Both the position numbers and the translations under genes were made by a program. DNA of 64,000 bases from Mustela lutreola (Eukaryota > Chordata > Mammalia > Carnivora > Mustelidae). The first letter of the stretch is position 1, and each line of letters opens with the position of its first letter. The notes under the pieces are model-generated. The model did no database searches, had not been told where the DNA came from, and saw nothing but the letters and a program-made list of their open reading frames with translations. The stretch covers positions 29,872,501-29,936,500 of the forward strand of contig NC_081298.1 in NCBI RefSeq assembly GCF_030435805.1, written 5' to 3'. Positions 11,456 through 23,262 of the stretch are shown here, piece by piece.

Positions 11456-12005
11456 GTATCCACTGAAAGTTTTATTTCTTTAGGGTTTTATCCCAATCAG
11501 TCCTTTAAAAACCAAGTAACAGACCTGGGGGTTAGGACATGGGGGCTGTGCCTCCCTCCGACTGAGCTCGGCCAGCAGTAGGAAAGAGGGAGGGGGCACA
11601 GGACGGCAGAAGCCAGACAGCAGCAGCAATAACGGGAGTGACCACGGCGTCACAGAGCCAGCTCCCTCCTCTCCCAAGCCCTGGCTACAGCCCCTATGGC
11701 TTGGGGTGGGGGGAGGGCAGAACCCACCCCAGGCCCCTCCTTCCCCTCCTCAGATAGCCTCCCTGGGGGCTCAACCCAATTCATCCAGCAGGAGACTGAG
11801 GCACACGGAGAGGAGGAAGTGGGAGAGGAGGACACAGGAGAGGCAGGGAGGTGGCACAATGAAGGCAGAGGTGAGAGGCCCCTGGACACCCCACCCCCGC
11901 CCCCACCCCGGGGAGGGGTGAGGAAGCCACACCATCACACAGCATTCGGGGAGATGAGGTGGGGTTTAAGGCTGTGGGGCCCCAAGGCGCGCAGGGCCGC
12001 AGGCC
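11455..12005 (-). other. C20orf27: C20orf27 3' untranslated region
   Basis: This lies between the stop codon at 12,006-12,008 and the poly(A) signal at 11,471-11,476. It is GC-rich near the stop. The downstream end is inferred from the hexamer. Confidence 0.65.
11471..11476 (-). promoter_or_regulatory. poly(A) signal AATAAA of C20orf27
   Basis: TTTATT on the + strand reads AATAAA on minus, about 530 nt past the C20orf27 stop. It is the first canonical hexamer downstream of that stop. Confidence 0.7.
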
Positions 12006-15000
12006 TCAGTCGAAGCCATGCCAGTCGCTGTGCTCGGAGTCGTATTCTAGCTCAGCACCCACGCACTTGACCCCATCAAGCAGCATGGGTGTGCCATGGT
12101 GTCGGTCTGCAAGGCAGGTGACAGATCAGAATGCCGGGCTGGCCGCTGGCCCCACCCACTCTTAGGAGACCCCCCACCCTTTCCTCTAGGCTCTGCTAGG
12201 AGAGTCAGGAGAAAGGCACCTGCGAACCCTAGGCCAGGGTAAGGACACCTTTTTCAGACAGGGAGACCGGAAAGCCCTTGCAGCCAAGCTGGCACCCCCC
12301 TCCCATAGCCAGACCCAAGGCTCGCTAGCTCACCCATGACGCGCGCCTGCACTGTCACTCGCACGCAGGTGCCGGTGCCTCCTTCACAGGCTAGCAGCAT
12401 CTCCTCCTTGAGGACACCCTCCTTGTGTGCCGAGTACTCACACTTGACGCTGTAACCTGCCCAGGTCATCAGCACCTCCATGGTCTCCCCCCCACCTCAC
12501 CCCACCCAGCACTTACTGGCCTCAACCTGCCACCAAGACTGGCCACCTCCTCCAAAGGAGCGAGGACAGCCCAGGACCTATCCCCCGCCATCCCCAGGGC
12601 TGTGCAAACAGGCCTTGGAAACTTCCCACTCTTCACTGAGCTCTATATGCCTCCAACCTGTGGACAACCCCATTAGGGCTCCAAAGGTCAAACTCAGGTT
12701 TCCAGGAGGAGGGCCCGCTGATTCCCCAAAAAGGCAGACAGGGAGAGGGGGTGATGGGGAAGAGGCACAGGGCAAGCCCTCAGCAGATCAGGTGGCAAGA
12801 GGTAAAGGCCTGAGGGAGCTTGCCAAATCCCCGCAGGGGCAAGGTCTTGAAGAGGAAGTCAGGGAACATGAAACTGAAGCTGGGGTGTCAGCATACTATG
12901 AAACTGACACCCTAGCCTTTGGGGGAGGGGCAGGGGAGGGTGAAGCAGCCCCAAGTCCAAAGCCTGTGACTGACAGGTGCTAGGATGTAGCTGCCCAAGA
13001 TTCCTGGGGCTCTGGCAGATTTTTCTTGAGGGACAGGCAGGAGGGAGAGCTGGAGGCCCAGAGCCCATCCTTACTGAGGGAACTACCATGTGATGCACAG
13101 GCACAGGCCGGTAGTGCGAGCCCATGGACTTCTGTCCAGGAACAAGGCCTGGGGTATGGGACCTGCCAAGATGCAACACTTCGAGCCTGTAAAAAGGCCT
13201 CATGTCCCCCAACTTCTGAACTGCCCATCCACCCTGGAAGGGGGAGAGGACGCACCCCATGCACTCACCCCCACTCCCACCCAGGCCCCGCTGGAGGACA
13301 GCAGGCCTCCAGCACCCTGAGCAGGGGACACACCTTCTGGGATGGGCAGGACGCTGAGGAGCTTGAGGTGTAGGCTGGGGACTGGAGCTTCTCGGACATC
13401 CTTGCTCAGCCTGAGCACTGGGGGCAGAGTGAAGGTAATCTCATACCTGTGCAGGATCTTCAGGAAGCCAACCTGTAGCAAGAAGACAGGGGAAGAGAGG
13501 GAAGCACCTTCACTCTCAGCCTTCCCCAGGGCCTGGCAGCTCCTTCCACCTAGGATCCTGTGAGCCCCTGTACCTGCTGCTTTAGGGATCCCAGAGGGGG
13601 AACTAACTCCCTCCAGCACTCCAGCCTGGCCACACCCCAAGCCCAGTGGCTCCAAGCCCTTTGCCTGAGGACCTCATCCCTCCAGCTTGCTACTCAACAT
13701 CTATTTCATGGGCCCCACAGTATATGGTGGCCCATTTTATAGATGAGGACATGGAAGCCAGACAATGACTGGTGGGGACACCACACAGTGTGGCCTGGGT
13801 AAAGCCCTCCCGAGGCCTCTTAGCCACTCCTGCCACCTGTGGCACATAGCAAGCACCTGGCATTGCCCATAAGGGGAAGTTCAAAGTCCCACAAGATGGC
13901 CATTCACCTGGCCCCACCCCTGCCAGCACCTGCCAAGAACCAACAGCCTGGGGTCAGGGACACTGGTCCTCTCATCACTCACATGGAGATAATGGGCAAC
14001 ACAGATTGCACGGGAAGGAGGAGACAGAATTAGAAAAACAGACACAAGGGCGCCTGGGTGGCTCAGTGGGTTAAGCCTCTGCCTTCAGCTCAGGTCATGA
14101 TTTCAGGGTCCTGGGATAGAGTCCCGCATCGGGCTCTCTGCTCAGCAGGGAGCCTGCTTCCTCCTCTCTCTCTCTCTCTGCCTGCCTCTCTGCCTACTTG
14201 TGATCTCTGTCTGTCAAATAAATAAATAAATAAATAAAATCTTTAAAAAAAAAAAAAAAAGAAAGAAAAACAGACACAAGACTATCTGTGTCAGTCTCCA
14301 GCTGGCCCACCGGCACCTGAACGTGGATGTCTGCCTACCACTCAAAGGCTCAGTGTGCCCAGAGCCCCAACTCCGGGCCCAAGCCATTTCCGTTGTTCAT
14401 ACACAGTGACTGGCAAGCAGTGCCCCCTGAAACAGATGCCAACCTTGCTAAGTCCAGTCGCGTACTGGGACACAAGCTGGGGTGGCTGCTGAACAGGCAG
14501 GCTAGCCAGAGTGCAGTCTGTGGGGTGCGGAGGTTCATGTGCTCACAGTGGCAAGGGTCGGACAGTCCAGGCCTCAGGGGCTTGTTAGGACTCGATGCGG
14601 GAAGCACTTAGCTCAGCGGGATAGACATCACCACATGATAAAGGTCAGCCCAGGGGCTCCCACACTCTGCAGGTGGAGGACACATTTCTCAAGAGGCCTT
14701 TCTGGCTGTCCTGCCAATGGTGACCCTGTGGTCCAGCTGCACCAACTACAGAATCTTCCAGAGGAACTCTTAGAAATGTTCAAAAAACACTCGTTGCTGC
14801 TCCATTTAAGTAAAAAATAGAAACGTTCATAATATCAGGAATAGGGAACCAGCTAAATCAATGATGATATACTTAATGGAATTATCAGGCAGTTTGAAAA
14901 TCTCGTAGAAAATTATTTACTGACCTAGACAGGAGATGGTTCACAAGCAAGAAACAGCATGTCTGTTGTGATACCAACTTTTTGTTTTTGGAAATGAAGC

Positions 15001-17501
15001 AAAAAAAAAAAAAAAAAAAAGAGTCCTGGAATGGCACACATCAAAATATTAACTATTAACTGTGGTTGTTGTCTGGACAGTATGATTGTATGCACTCTTA
15101 AATTTCTTTACAGTTTTCTCTAGCTTCCAGATTTTCCCTAGTGGACGTCAATGGATTTTGCAGGGGGGGGTAGGGGGAGAGGGAGCTATTCTTTCAAGTT
15201 TTGGTTCCTTCCGTTAATTCCCTGGACGAAGGTGCTAGCTGTAGGAAAAGAGTGAGGATTTTACAGTTGGGCAGAAATGATGAATCTGGGCCCCTCCTCA
15301 GGGAGGCCCCGAAGGACCAGATGCCCTCCCCTTGGCTGGGGCATTCCCACTCATCTCCAGAGCTCTGGCTTACTGTCCAACCTAAGGGCCTCATTCCCTG
15401 TTTTGCCACCAATGCTGTCCCCTTCAGACACTTCCTCCTGCCCCTCCCAAGTGGATGTGGTATCTGCCGGTGCCCCACAGTCAGAGAAGCCATGATGGAG
15501 GGTGTGTGAGACGGGACTCCCACCAGGAGACCACAGGGTGATAAGAAGACACTAAAACCGCAGAGAGCCTAAAGCCACCAGAGGTTTGGCAAAGGGGGGT
15601 GATGGAAGTCACACCCTGTCATCAGCAAAATTATGTGTCACACCTGTATGTGAGATGTGTGTATGTGTATGTCACACACATTCTTTCACCTCATGCTTGC
15701 ACCAACTCAGTGGGGTGTGAACGGTCTTCATCTCAGAGAAGAGGAAACTAAGGTGACCTGCCCAAGGTCCCAGTGCCAGAACAGCAGGCCTGGACCTGAA
15801 CCCAGGCCTTGGGCACCTCAGGCTTGAACACCACCTTCCACCACTGCTCTTGGGGTGACACTGATGACAACAGCTCTGTCCCACTTTGTTGGAGTAACGT
15901 CCTAAAGGCACTCATTTCGTTGCAGTCTTGCCACCTTCCACTTTACAGACAGGGAAACCAAGGCCCAGGGAGGGACCAAGATGTGCCTCGGAAGCCCACT
16001 TAAAGGAAATGAAACAAACAGGCCCAGGAAGCCAGGCAAGGCTAGGCAAAGGCCAAGGGAGCAAGGCGGATGGTGGGGGGAGGGCCCATACCTTGACCAG
16101 AAAGCTGCTGTCACTCTCCTGGGTGACCATGACCACAGAGTCATGCAGCTTCTCGTCAAAGTGGACATGGCTCTGGGAGCCTTCTGCATCATGGCCTGCT
16201 GCAAAGCGGATACTCCGGACTCTGGGCTTGTTGCCTGGGAAGAGAAAGAGGAGAAGGCTCCAGGAGCTGCTGGCTTCCTCTACCCCCAGGAGACGACTCC
16301 CCCATGTCACCCCATGCCTCCCCCACCCCCTACAACTGCCCTTGACATCACTCAGCAGCCACTGGGTGGGCTCCTTTCAGGGCTAAGCCACATCCTAATG
16401 GATATTGGAGGTCATGAGGCTTAAGACCCTCTACCTTTCCAGTCCTCCCACAAAATATAAGCACCCTGAGGATGGGTGCGTCAGGGATTAGCTAGTATGA
16501 CCCCTTACTTAGAGGAGATGAGGCAGTCCTGCAGACTCTCAGCAAGCCCCAGCAGACTCAGCCCCAGGCCTTGGGTTCCAGGTCTATCAGTGCCAAGGCC
16601 CCTGCCTGCCCCTCCTGATGACCCCAACCTGAGAGAGGAGGGGGCAGGGACTGGAGCAGGCTCTATGAGACCTTTCTGGAGGTGGAAGAAACAAAGGGGG
16701 CCAAAAAACACACTGAGCCCACCTAGAAGAGGCTCTAAACCTCATCCCTGATCACCAGCAAGGAAGACAGAGTTACCCAGGGGAGCCTCCCAGACCCCTC
16801 CCAGAGACACCCTACCCTCCTCTACTTAACCACCCCCCCCCCCAAAAAAGACACACGCACACACAAGGCCATCAGCTGTTCCTAGCTGGGTCCGGTTCTC
16901 CGAGGCCTGGAGGCAGGGAGTTGAGACAGGCAGAGCAGTTGGAGCTGGGGGGACGGCCTGGGCTGGGGGAGGCGCATGTTCCCATAAACAGGACCCCAAT
17001 CCTCTCTGGCCCACAGCCACAGCTTTTGGGCCTCCCAAGACCTCTGCCCAGAGCCCTTTTGGTGGGACAAGGCCAGGCCTGGCTTGGTCTGAGGAGGCAG
17101 GAGGGGGCAGCCTGACCCCTCCCCACATTTCCTGCTGAGCCCCCACCCAGAACTGACCCTCAAATTTTACCTGGCCTCCCTTGCCTGAAACGCTTGAAGA
17201 GCCTTTCTGGACCCTGAAAGAAACCCAAATTCCCTTCTGGGGCCTCCTGGGGCCCTACCTACCCCGTCAGCCTCAGGGCTCACCCCAAGGCTCTAATGCC
17301 CTCCAGTCCCCACAGCAGAACAGGGAAGCTGGAACATGGGGACTGGACGGCAGACACCCCCATAAACCCGCACACCAGGGAGCCAGCTGGAGTCTCTGGT
17401 TCCCTGCTAAGGCTTGGGTGAGCGCCGGGACCCAGCACAAACACTGGTATAATTACACTGATGTAATGTAATTCACTCAGACATGCGCACGCGCGCGCGC
17501 G

Positions 17502-17540
<39 letters not shown>

Positions 17541-17648
17541 CTGATGCAGGCCCCACATGCAACAAGAACCCTCCCGCCAGGGCCCACTGGAAGACTGGTG
17601 CAAACCCTGCCCAGCCGGAAGGCACTCACCCTTGTTGGCTGCAGCCAT
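12006..17648 (-). CDS. ADISSP: C20orf27 (ADISSP, adipose-secreted signalling protein), 174 aa
   Basis: Five coding exons on the minus strand: 17630-17648 (MAAANK plus one base), 16092-16234, 13334-13472, 12334-12456 and 12006-12106. All borders are GT-AG and phases match; the total is 525 nt, giving 174 aa, the same length as the human protein as I recall it. The start has MAAANKG followed after the first intron by NKPRVRSIRF; the C-terminus ends EHSDWHGFD. There is no obvious N-terminal signal peptide or membrane segment. The family is a single conserved domain; published work names it a secreted adipose factor, and a link to protein phosphatase 1 has also been reported. The molecular function is not visible in the sequence. 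The first intron carries a young SINE, an alternating CG/CA tract and several MIR copies. The start context is weak at -3 (T) but has G at +4. Confidence 0.96.
14049..14263 (+). repeat. CanSINE, young
   Basis: A near-consensus copy with intact head, CT-rich middle, AATAAATAAA tail and a long A-run. A perfect 17-bp duplication AGAAAAACAGACACAAG flanks it at 14032-14048 and 14264-14280. It lies in the C20orf27 intron between exons 13334-13472 and 16092-16234. Confidence 0.97.
15690..15815 (+). repeat. MIR SINE
   Basis: MIR core text AGAGAAGAGGAAACTAAGG, CTGCCCAAGGTCCCAGTGC and CTGAACCCAGGCCTTGGGC is readable in a C20orf27 intron. Confidence 0.8.
17485..17539. repeat. (CG)n-(CA)n alternating purine-pyrimidine tract
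   Basis: About 13 CG dinucleotides run directly into about 14 CA dinucleotides, some 90 bp inside the first coding-side intron of C20orf27. Alternating CG followed by CA is the strongest type of natural Z-DNA-prone sequence, and long CG runs are rare in methylated mammalian DNA. Confidence 0.97.
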
Positions 17649-17746
17649 GGATGCCCTCCCTGCCACGGGTTAAGAGATGCAGCTCCTGCCAGGCACCGCC
17701 GCTCAAGCGCAGCAGCCTCCCATGCTCCGGGGACACCAGCAGGAGC
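17649..17746 (-). other. C20orf27 5' UTR part of the start-codon exon
   Basis: On the minus strand a strong acceptor (pyrimidine-rich ...CCCACCCTTCAG) ends at 17,747, so the ATG exon probably begins at 17,746. It contains a seven-codon upstream ORF (ATG at 17,723, stop ending at 17,703; peptide MGGCCA) before the main start at 17,648. The exon border is predicted, not transcript-verified. Confidence 0.55.
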
Positions 17747-18597
17747 CTGAAGGGTGGGGAGTCAGGAGGGCAAGGGTCAAGGCCACCCAGGGGCCCATGG
17801 TTGGTGGAAAGCAAAGCAGAGACCTCCCTTCAGGGGAAGACACTAAGACCCAACCCCCTGCTTTCAACAGCCAAGGGCTGCCTATATCCTCTCGCATGGG
17901 GGGGCTTCTGCCCCCACTCCCCACAATCCCCAAGAGCCCTCATGCCTGCCTGATGCCCTACTGACCCAGAGCCTTGCCAGCATGTGCCGAACTGCAACTT
18001 CTGGGTGCCAAAGCGCCACTACACAACCCACCCGAAGCTGGCAGGAAGGACAGCTTGGAAAGGAAAGGGACATGACTGGCACTTTTCAGAGGCCACTTCT
18101 CATGCTGCTAATCTCAGGGGCTCTCCCCTCCAGCAGCCAGACACCACATTATTCAGGTTATACACCCAGTGCAGCTGGGTCAGGATGCTTGATCCAGAGT
18201 AAGAATGGGGGCCCCCCCCGCATAAGATGGGCTCTTGGAGCTTCCCTCCAGGTGATGGCTCAGGGCCGGGGGAAGGGGCTGCCCCATGGCAATGCAACAT
18301 TTGGCCTCTGGCCTGATTTTCTGGGCTGGCTTAGCTCCCCCTGGGCAGCCACAGGGCAGGGGCAGCAGGAGGCATCTCCAGGAAGCCTGTGTGAGCAGCC
18401 TGGCCCTTGATGGTCCATCTAATAAGCATCAAGAAAAAGAATGAGTCCAACTAATGGAAACAGATGGAATACATAAAATTGGAACATTCACAGAGATTAC
18501 AGAAAGAGAAACCAAAATAAACAAACCCAAACCCTCATTTGTCACCACTGACAGTAGCAATACCCTAAGTCTTCACTCTGAAAATTTGGTAATAAGG

Positions 18598-18838
18598 ATG
18601 GGTGGCTGGGTCAAGCCGTCAGGGTAAACACCCAACTCTTGCTTGCTTACTGCTCAGGGTGGGATCTCAGGGTCGTGAGATCAGAGTCCTGAGTCAGACT
18701 CTGCATTCAGTGCAGAGTCTGCTGGTGTCCCTCTCCCTTCCCCTCTGCCCTCCACGCCCCCACATGCCCCCACACGCAGGAGCTCTCTCTCTCTAAAATA
18801 AACACATAAATAAAATCTTAAAAAAGAAAGAAAGAAAA
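18598..18838 (+). repeat. CanSINE, old and diverged
   Basis: The head is degraded (GGGTGGCTGGGTCAAGCCGT), but the TCTGCATTCAGTGCAGAGTC motif, CTCTCTCTCTAAAATAAA and ATAAAATCTTAAAAAAG tail are recognisable. It is clearly older than the copies with sharp duplications. Confidence 0.85.
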
Positions 18839-19465
18839 TTGGCAACAAAGGGAAATCATTCAGCCTGCCTCTTAGCCTTTCAGGTAACTAAATCATCTGA
18901 CTACGGTTAAAGGAAAACCCTTCTTTACAGAAGAATTCTCACTATTCAACAACAAAAGAAAAAACAAATGCTAAACAATTCTGCAACCACCAAAGAAACA
19001 AAAGCTGGAGGCAGGGAGGCAGGGGAATCTCGACCCTGAGGGCAAAGGTCGACAGAAGCAGGTACTCACAGATGCCCAGTGCCCCACCGACACTTCAGGG
19101 GACCGAAACAAGTGTGCAACAGAGGATGTGGTGACACACACTTGTCAATCTCCTGTCACTCCCAGTGGGACAACCTAACACACAGAGGCTTCCTGAGGGG
19201 AGGGGGCATGAAGTCACAGCATCACGGACGAGGGGGTCCTACCTAAAATGTCTGACCTGGATCTAAGGAAACCCCTAGCTTCTGGCTTATTGAAAACGCT
19301 GAGGTGAGTGACATCTCTGAGGAGATGACTCCTGGGGAAAGCAACAAAACAAACCCAGAGGCCAGAATGTTCTACAGGGCAACTGACCCATCATTTTGGT
19401 TTTTCCCCCAAACTGCAAGAAAAATAAAGGAGCAGCAGTTGGTCTAGATAGGGGCTGGCCGAGTG

Positions 19466-19665
19466 CAGCCTGAGGCGGCCGCCTGTTTTCTGTAATATTA
19501 CTGGAACACAACTGCACTCATTTGTTTACGTGGTGTCTAAAACTGCTTTTGCACTAAAGCAAAGCTACTTTGAGTAGTTGCAGAGACCACATGGCCTGCA
19601 AAATCTAAAATATTTACTGTCTGGCCCTTGACAGAAAAAGTTTGCCAACCACTGCTCTAAATTAA
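19466..19665 (-). repeat. hAT-type DNA transposon relic (non-autonomous, MER1-like)
   Basis: The + strand ends with AGAAAAAGTTTGCCAACCAC and contains AAAATATTTACTGTCTGGCC, the complement of the common mammalian element that begins GTTGGCAAACTTTTTCTGTA. It includes the internal AACACAACTGCACTCATTTG-type segment. The exact subfamily name is uncertain. Confidence 0.65.
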
Positions 19666-19755
19666 CACACAAAGAGACCAAGAAGCAAGGGGACTCAATG
19701 GGACAGCTGACCTGGTTTTTTCCACCACATCAGCTACAAGGTGAAAAATAAATGC

Positions 19756-19772
19756 GGGGGGGGGGGGGGGGG
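19756..19772. repeat. G17 homopolymer
   Basis: Seventeen uninterrupted G residues, followed shortly by an A-run. Such tracts are unstable and error-prone in assembly. Confidence 0.9.
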
Positions 19773-19881
19773 TCTTTAAAAAAAAAAAAAAGAAGAAGGA
19801 TGTTTAGGGGATGTTTGGGAATGGGAAATGTGAATAGGACATTCACATGGATCTTAGATGGTGACATTAAGAAACAAAAGC

Positions 19882-20089
19882 AGGGGTGCCTGGGTGGCTC
19901 AGTTGTTAAGCATCTGCCTTAGGCTCAGGTCATGATCTCAAGGTCCCAGGATCGAGCCCCACATTGGGCTCCCTGCTCAAAGGGAAGACTGCTTCTCCCT
20001 CTCCCACTCCTTCTGCTTGTGTTCCCTCTCTTGCTGGGTCTCTCTCTGTCAAATAAATAAATAAGATCTTTTAAAAAAAGAAAGAAAAG
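19882..20089 (+). repeat. CanSINE
   Basis: The head GGGTGCCTGGGTGGCTCAG, the CTCCCTGCTCAAAGGGAAGA box and the tail TCAAATAAATAAATAAGATC are present. An imperfect duplication (AGAAACAAAAGC versus AAGAAAAGC) flanks it. Confidence 0.93.
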
Positions 20090-21069
20090 CTAATCTTGTT
20101 AGGTGAAATAATGGAATTGTATCGTATAGACACATATGCCCTTATTTTCCAGAGATGTCCGCTGAAGTATTTGAATGACTTTGGCTAATTCAGGGAAAGA
20201 AAAGAAACCACATGGTGGCCTCACAGTTGGGGGCTGGGCCTGTAAAGGACATGACCTCGAGGTCTCTTAGGTACCAAGCTGCCCTTGGGAGCAGGTCTCA
20301 ACTTCCTTTTCACTTCCCAGTGTGAGATAAGCCCACCCAGCCCCAAACGCCTCATGGGCATGGTAAACACCTCAAGTACCAAGAGTCCCCAGGTAGGAGG
20401 CCTAGGAAGGTACAGAGAAAGGCAAGGTTTGGGTCTCAGGTCCCAGGCCAGCACCTGCTCCACCATCCTCCACCCCAACTGTTGAAAACTAGCTCCAGGC
20501 CACAGTCCAGGGAAGGGAACTGTGCCCTGATTTATCTCTGCTCAGGGCCAATCTGGGGTCAGTCCCAGAAGGGCACCCCCTTAGCCCTGGAATGCTCAGC
20601 TTATCCCCAGAGAGCCTGGCCCTTGAAGAGAAGCCTCTCCCAACCCACCCACTCCAGCCATCCCCTGAAGCAGTGGATTCAGGACAAGTGAAAAATGACC
20701 AAACACAGGGAGCAGAGGCTTCCCCAGCCACATGGGAATGAAAGACCAATGTCCACAAGGTCCCTGCCACTGCAGCACCCAAGATACTACCTGAGGCCCA
20801 GGTGAAACTCTTAACCTGTGGCTGGTGGGCAAAGGCTCCAGGGCACTCCTTCCCCAAATATTCTGACCCAGGACTTGCAGGACCCCCCTCTCTGTCTTTG
20901 CCACCAAGCCACTGCCCATTGGCTGCCTGTGTCATTCAGGCCCTCCCTTTAACCAGGAATAATCTCCTGTCCCCCACCCCATACCTTAGCCTCAGTCCCC
21001 CTCCTATCCCAAGACAGACCTGAAAATCTTTAAAAGGATCCCCCCTTTGCCCCCTCTGGGATCACTTCA

Positions 21070-21195
21070 TGTTCCCCACCTTACCAGGGCAGTGACTATG
21101 TTTTTGCCAAACTCTGTGTCCCCAGGACCCGGACCAGCACCTGGCAGGGAGCAGCTGTGTCTGGTTTGTATTTGTTCAATGAATGAATGACCAAA
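21070..21195 (+). repeat. L2 LINE 3' end
   Basis: Shows the classic L2 end: CCAGGGCAGTGACTATG, GACCAGCACCTGGCAGGGAG and the terminal TGTTCAATGAATGAATGA. Confidence 0.7.
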
Positions 21196-21811
21196 CTAAG
21201 GGAAACCCAAGGATGCCCCTTGGCTGGCACTCTAGGTAGGTGTGACATGTCAAAGCCAGTGACTCGACACAGGAAGCTCTCAAAAAGAGGAACTCCCCAC
21301 CCCACTCTCTTAGCCAACTCTTGCCCCAAGAGGGTACCCCCTCCCCCCATCTCACAGAATGCAGCCTCCCGCTGGGCATTATTCTGGCCTTGCCACAATC
21401 TGTTACTCCCCTTGAGATGGAATGCCCACTGAGGGCAAGACCAGCCTCAGCGTCTCACAGTCTCACACACTGCCCGGAGCTCAGTACAGAGCAGGCATTC
21501 AGGCACGCCCGTAACCCTTGGGCAGTGAGAACACTGAGATGGAAGGCAAGTGACTTAAAGGGCCCAGAGGAGGCTGGAAAAAACAAGCTTCCTTTCTCAG
21601 CAGAGAGCCCTGTCAGTTGCCATCCCCTGGGAGCCAGACTCTCATCCAAACACAATTCCTCATCAGAGGCAAGAAGAGAGGGTATCCACTTTCCCCTGCT
21701 GCAGCCATGTCCACAGGAACTCCCCTGGAGACCCCAGGCCTCCTGCCATGCCAGCCAAGTCCTGAATGCAGCCCAAGCTGCACAGCCCCCCAGAGACAGC
21801 AGGGCCATGGT

Positions 21812-21965
21812 CAGGAGCATGGGCTCCAGAGCCCGGCAGTCTTGGTTCACATTCAGGCAGCATGGGAAGTTACTTCGAATCTCTGTGCCTCAGTTTCCTC
21901 CTCTGTGCCACAAGAATAAGCCATGACCTCTTCCTCTGAGGGTTCGGTGTAGCTAACACCTAAAG
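21812..21965 (-). repeat. MIR SINE, antisense
   Basis: Reads GAGCATGGGCTCCAGAGCC, then TCTCTGTGCCTCAGTTTCCT and AATAAGCCATGACCTC, the complement of the MIR body. Confidence 0.8.
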
Positions 21966-23086
21966 CTCTGACACCACTCTCCACTCCGCCCTCATCTTTG
22001 CAAAAGCAAACCCCAAAGGCCCGGTTTCTGAAGCAACAGCAATTTCAGGGCAGCACTGGTAAAGAGGCTCTTCAGGCTAATCCTGGAACAGTCACGAATG
22101 GCCCTCAGAGGGGAGCCCCAGGGACTTCAGGCTTCTCAGAAAACAGCTCAAGGATTCAGGGGCTACCCTCCCCCTTCCCTTTTCCTGCCTTCCTCCTCCC
22201 CCACTCCCAGGCCAGCAGGGTCCCCCAGGGATTGCCAGAGAGCAGACTGCTGAGAGTCTGTCCCCTTCAAACAGAGAAAGAGGTAAAAGGAGCATATATT
22301 GTGAGAAATGCCCCCACCCCAACAACAAAAACGAAAGGAACCCCCTCCCCAGCATAGCTGGGCTATCAACAGATCACCACGGACAGTCACAGGATGCAGA
22401 GGGCTGGAAAGCTGGAACAAGGGCCCTGGGGGCTTCTCTGGCTCTCAGCTACTCTCAGAAAAATTGAAAGAACCTTCTCTCTGGGAGACAGAGAGCTGAG
22501 GTCCCTCGAAGCTTCAGAGAGAAAGACTGTTTCAAGGTTACCCTATCCAGGGCAGGGCTCAGCCAGGCCCAGAGAACTTCTGGCATGAGAAGGCCCAAGA
22601 ATATGGCAAGTGAACAAACAGATGGACCAATGGAGTTACACAGAAACCCAGGGTTCTCAGCGCCCTAGACTCTGGCCCCAAGGCTCCAGACTGGAGGGAG
22701 GGCCAAGACAGTCTGTCTGTGGTGAAGTGCAGCTCCAGAACATGCCACCTTGGCCCCCCATCCCACAGCTGCACCCCTATACCACCTCCCTGCCCCGTAA
22801 GCAGCCCCCAGATAGATCCCAGATCACAGGCACCACAGGGCCAGCCCCAGCTCGTCCTCTGCTTTGTGGCTGGGGGCACGGCCCCAAACCCTTGAGGCCT
22901 CATTTCTCATTCATTCCTCCAGCTCCATTCTCAACCTGTTCAAGGACTTCCTGAGCCACAAAACTCCATAACCTTCCACTCTCTCTGACTCTGCTGTCCA
23001 CCTCCCCATAGCCCAGGGCTAAATCCTGGCTTAAGCACTCAGTCCAGCAGCACTGTCCAGTCTCCCATTAAAGCTCAAGCTTGTAG

Positions 23087-23262
23087 GGGCACCTGGGTGG
23101 CTCCATGGGTTAAGTGTCTGCCTTGAGCTCCCGTCATGATCTCAGGGTCCTGGGATCAAGCCCCCTATCGTGCTCCCTGCTCTGCAGGGAGTGTTTCTCC
23201 CTCTCCTGTCTCTCTCTCTCAAAATAAATACGTAAAATCTTAAAAAAAAAAAAAAAAAAAAT
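23087..23262 (+). repeat. CanSINE, short form
   Basis: Head GGGGCACCTGGGTGGCTCC, TCAGGGTCCTGGGATCAAG, CTCCCTGCTCTGCAGGGAGT and an A-rich tail. The CT-rich middle is shorter than in most copies here. Confidence 0.93.
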
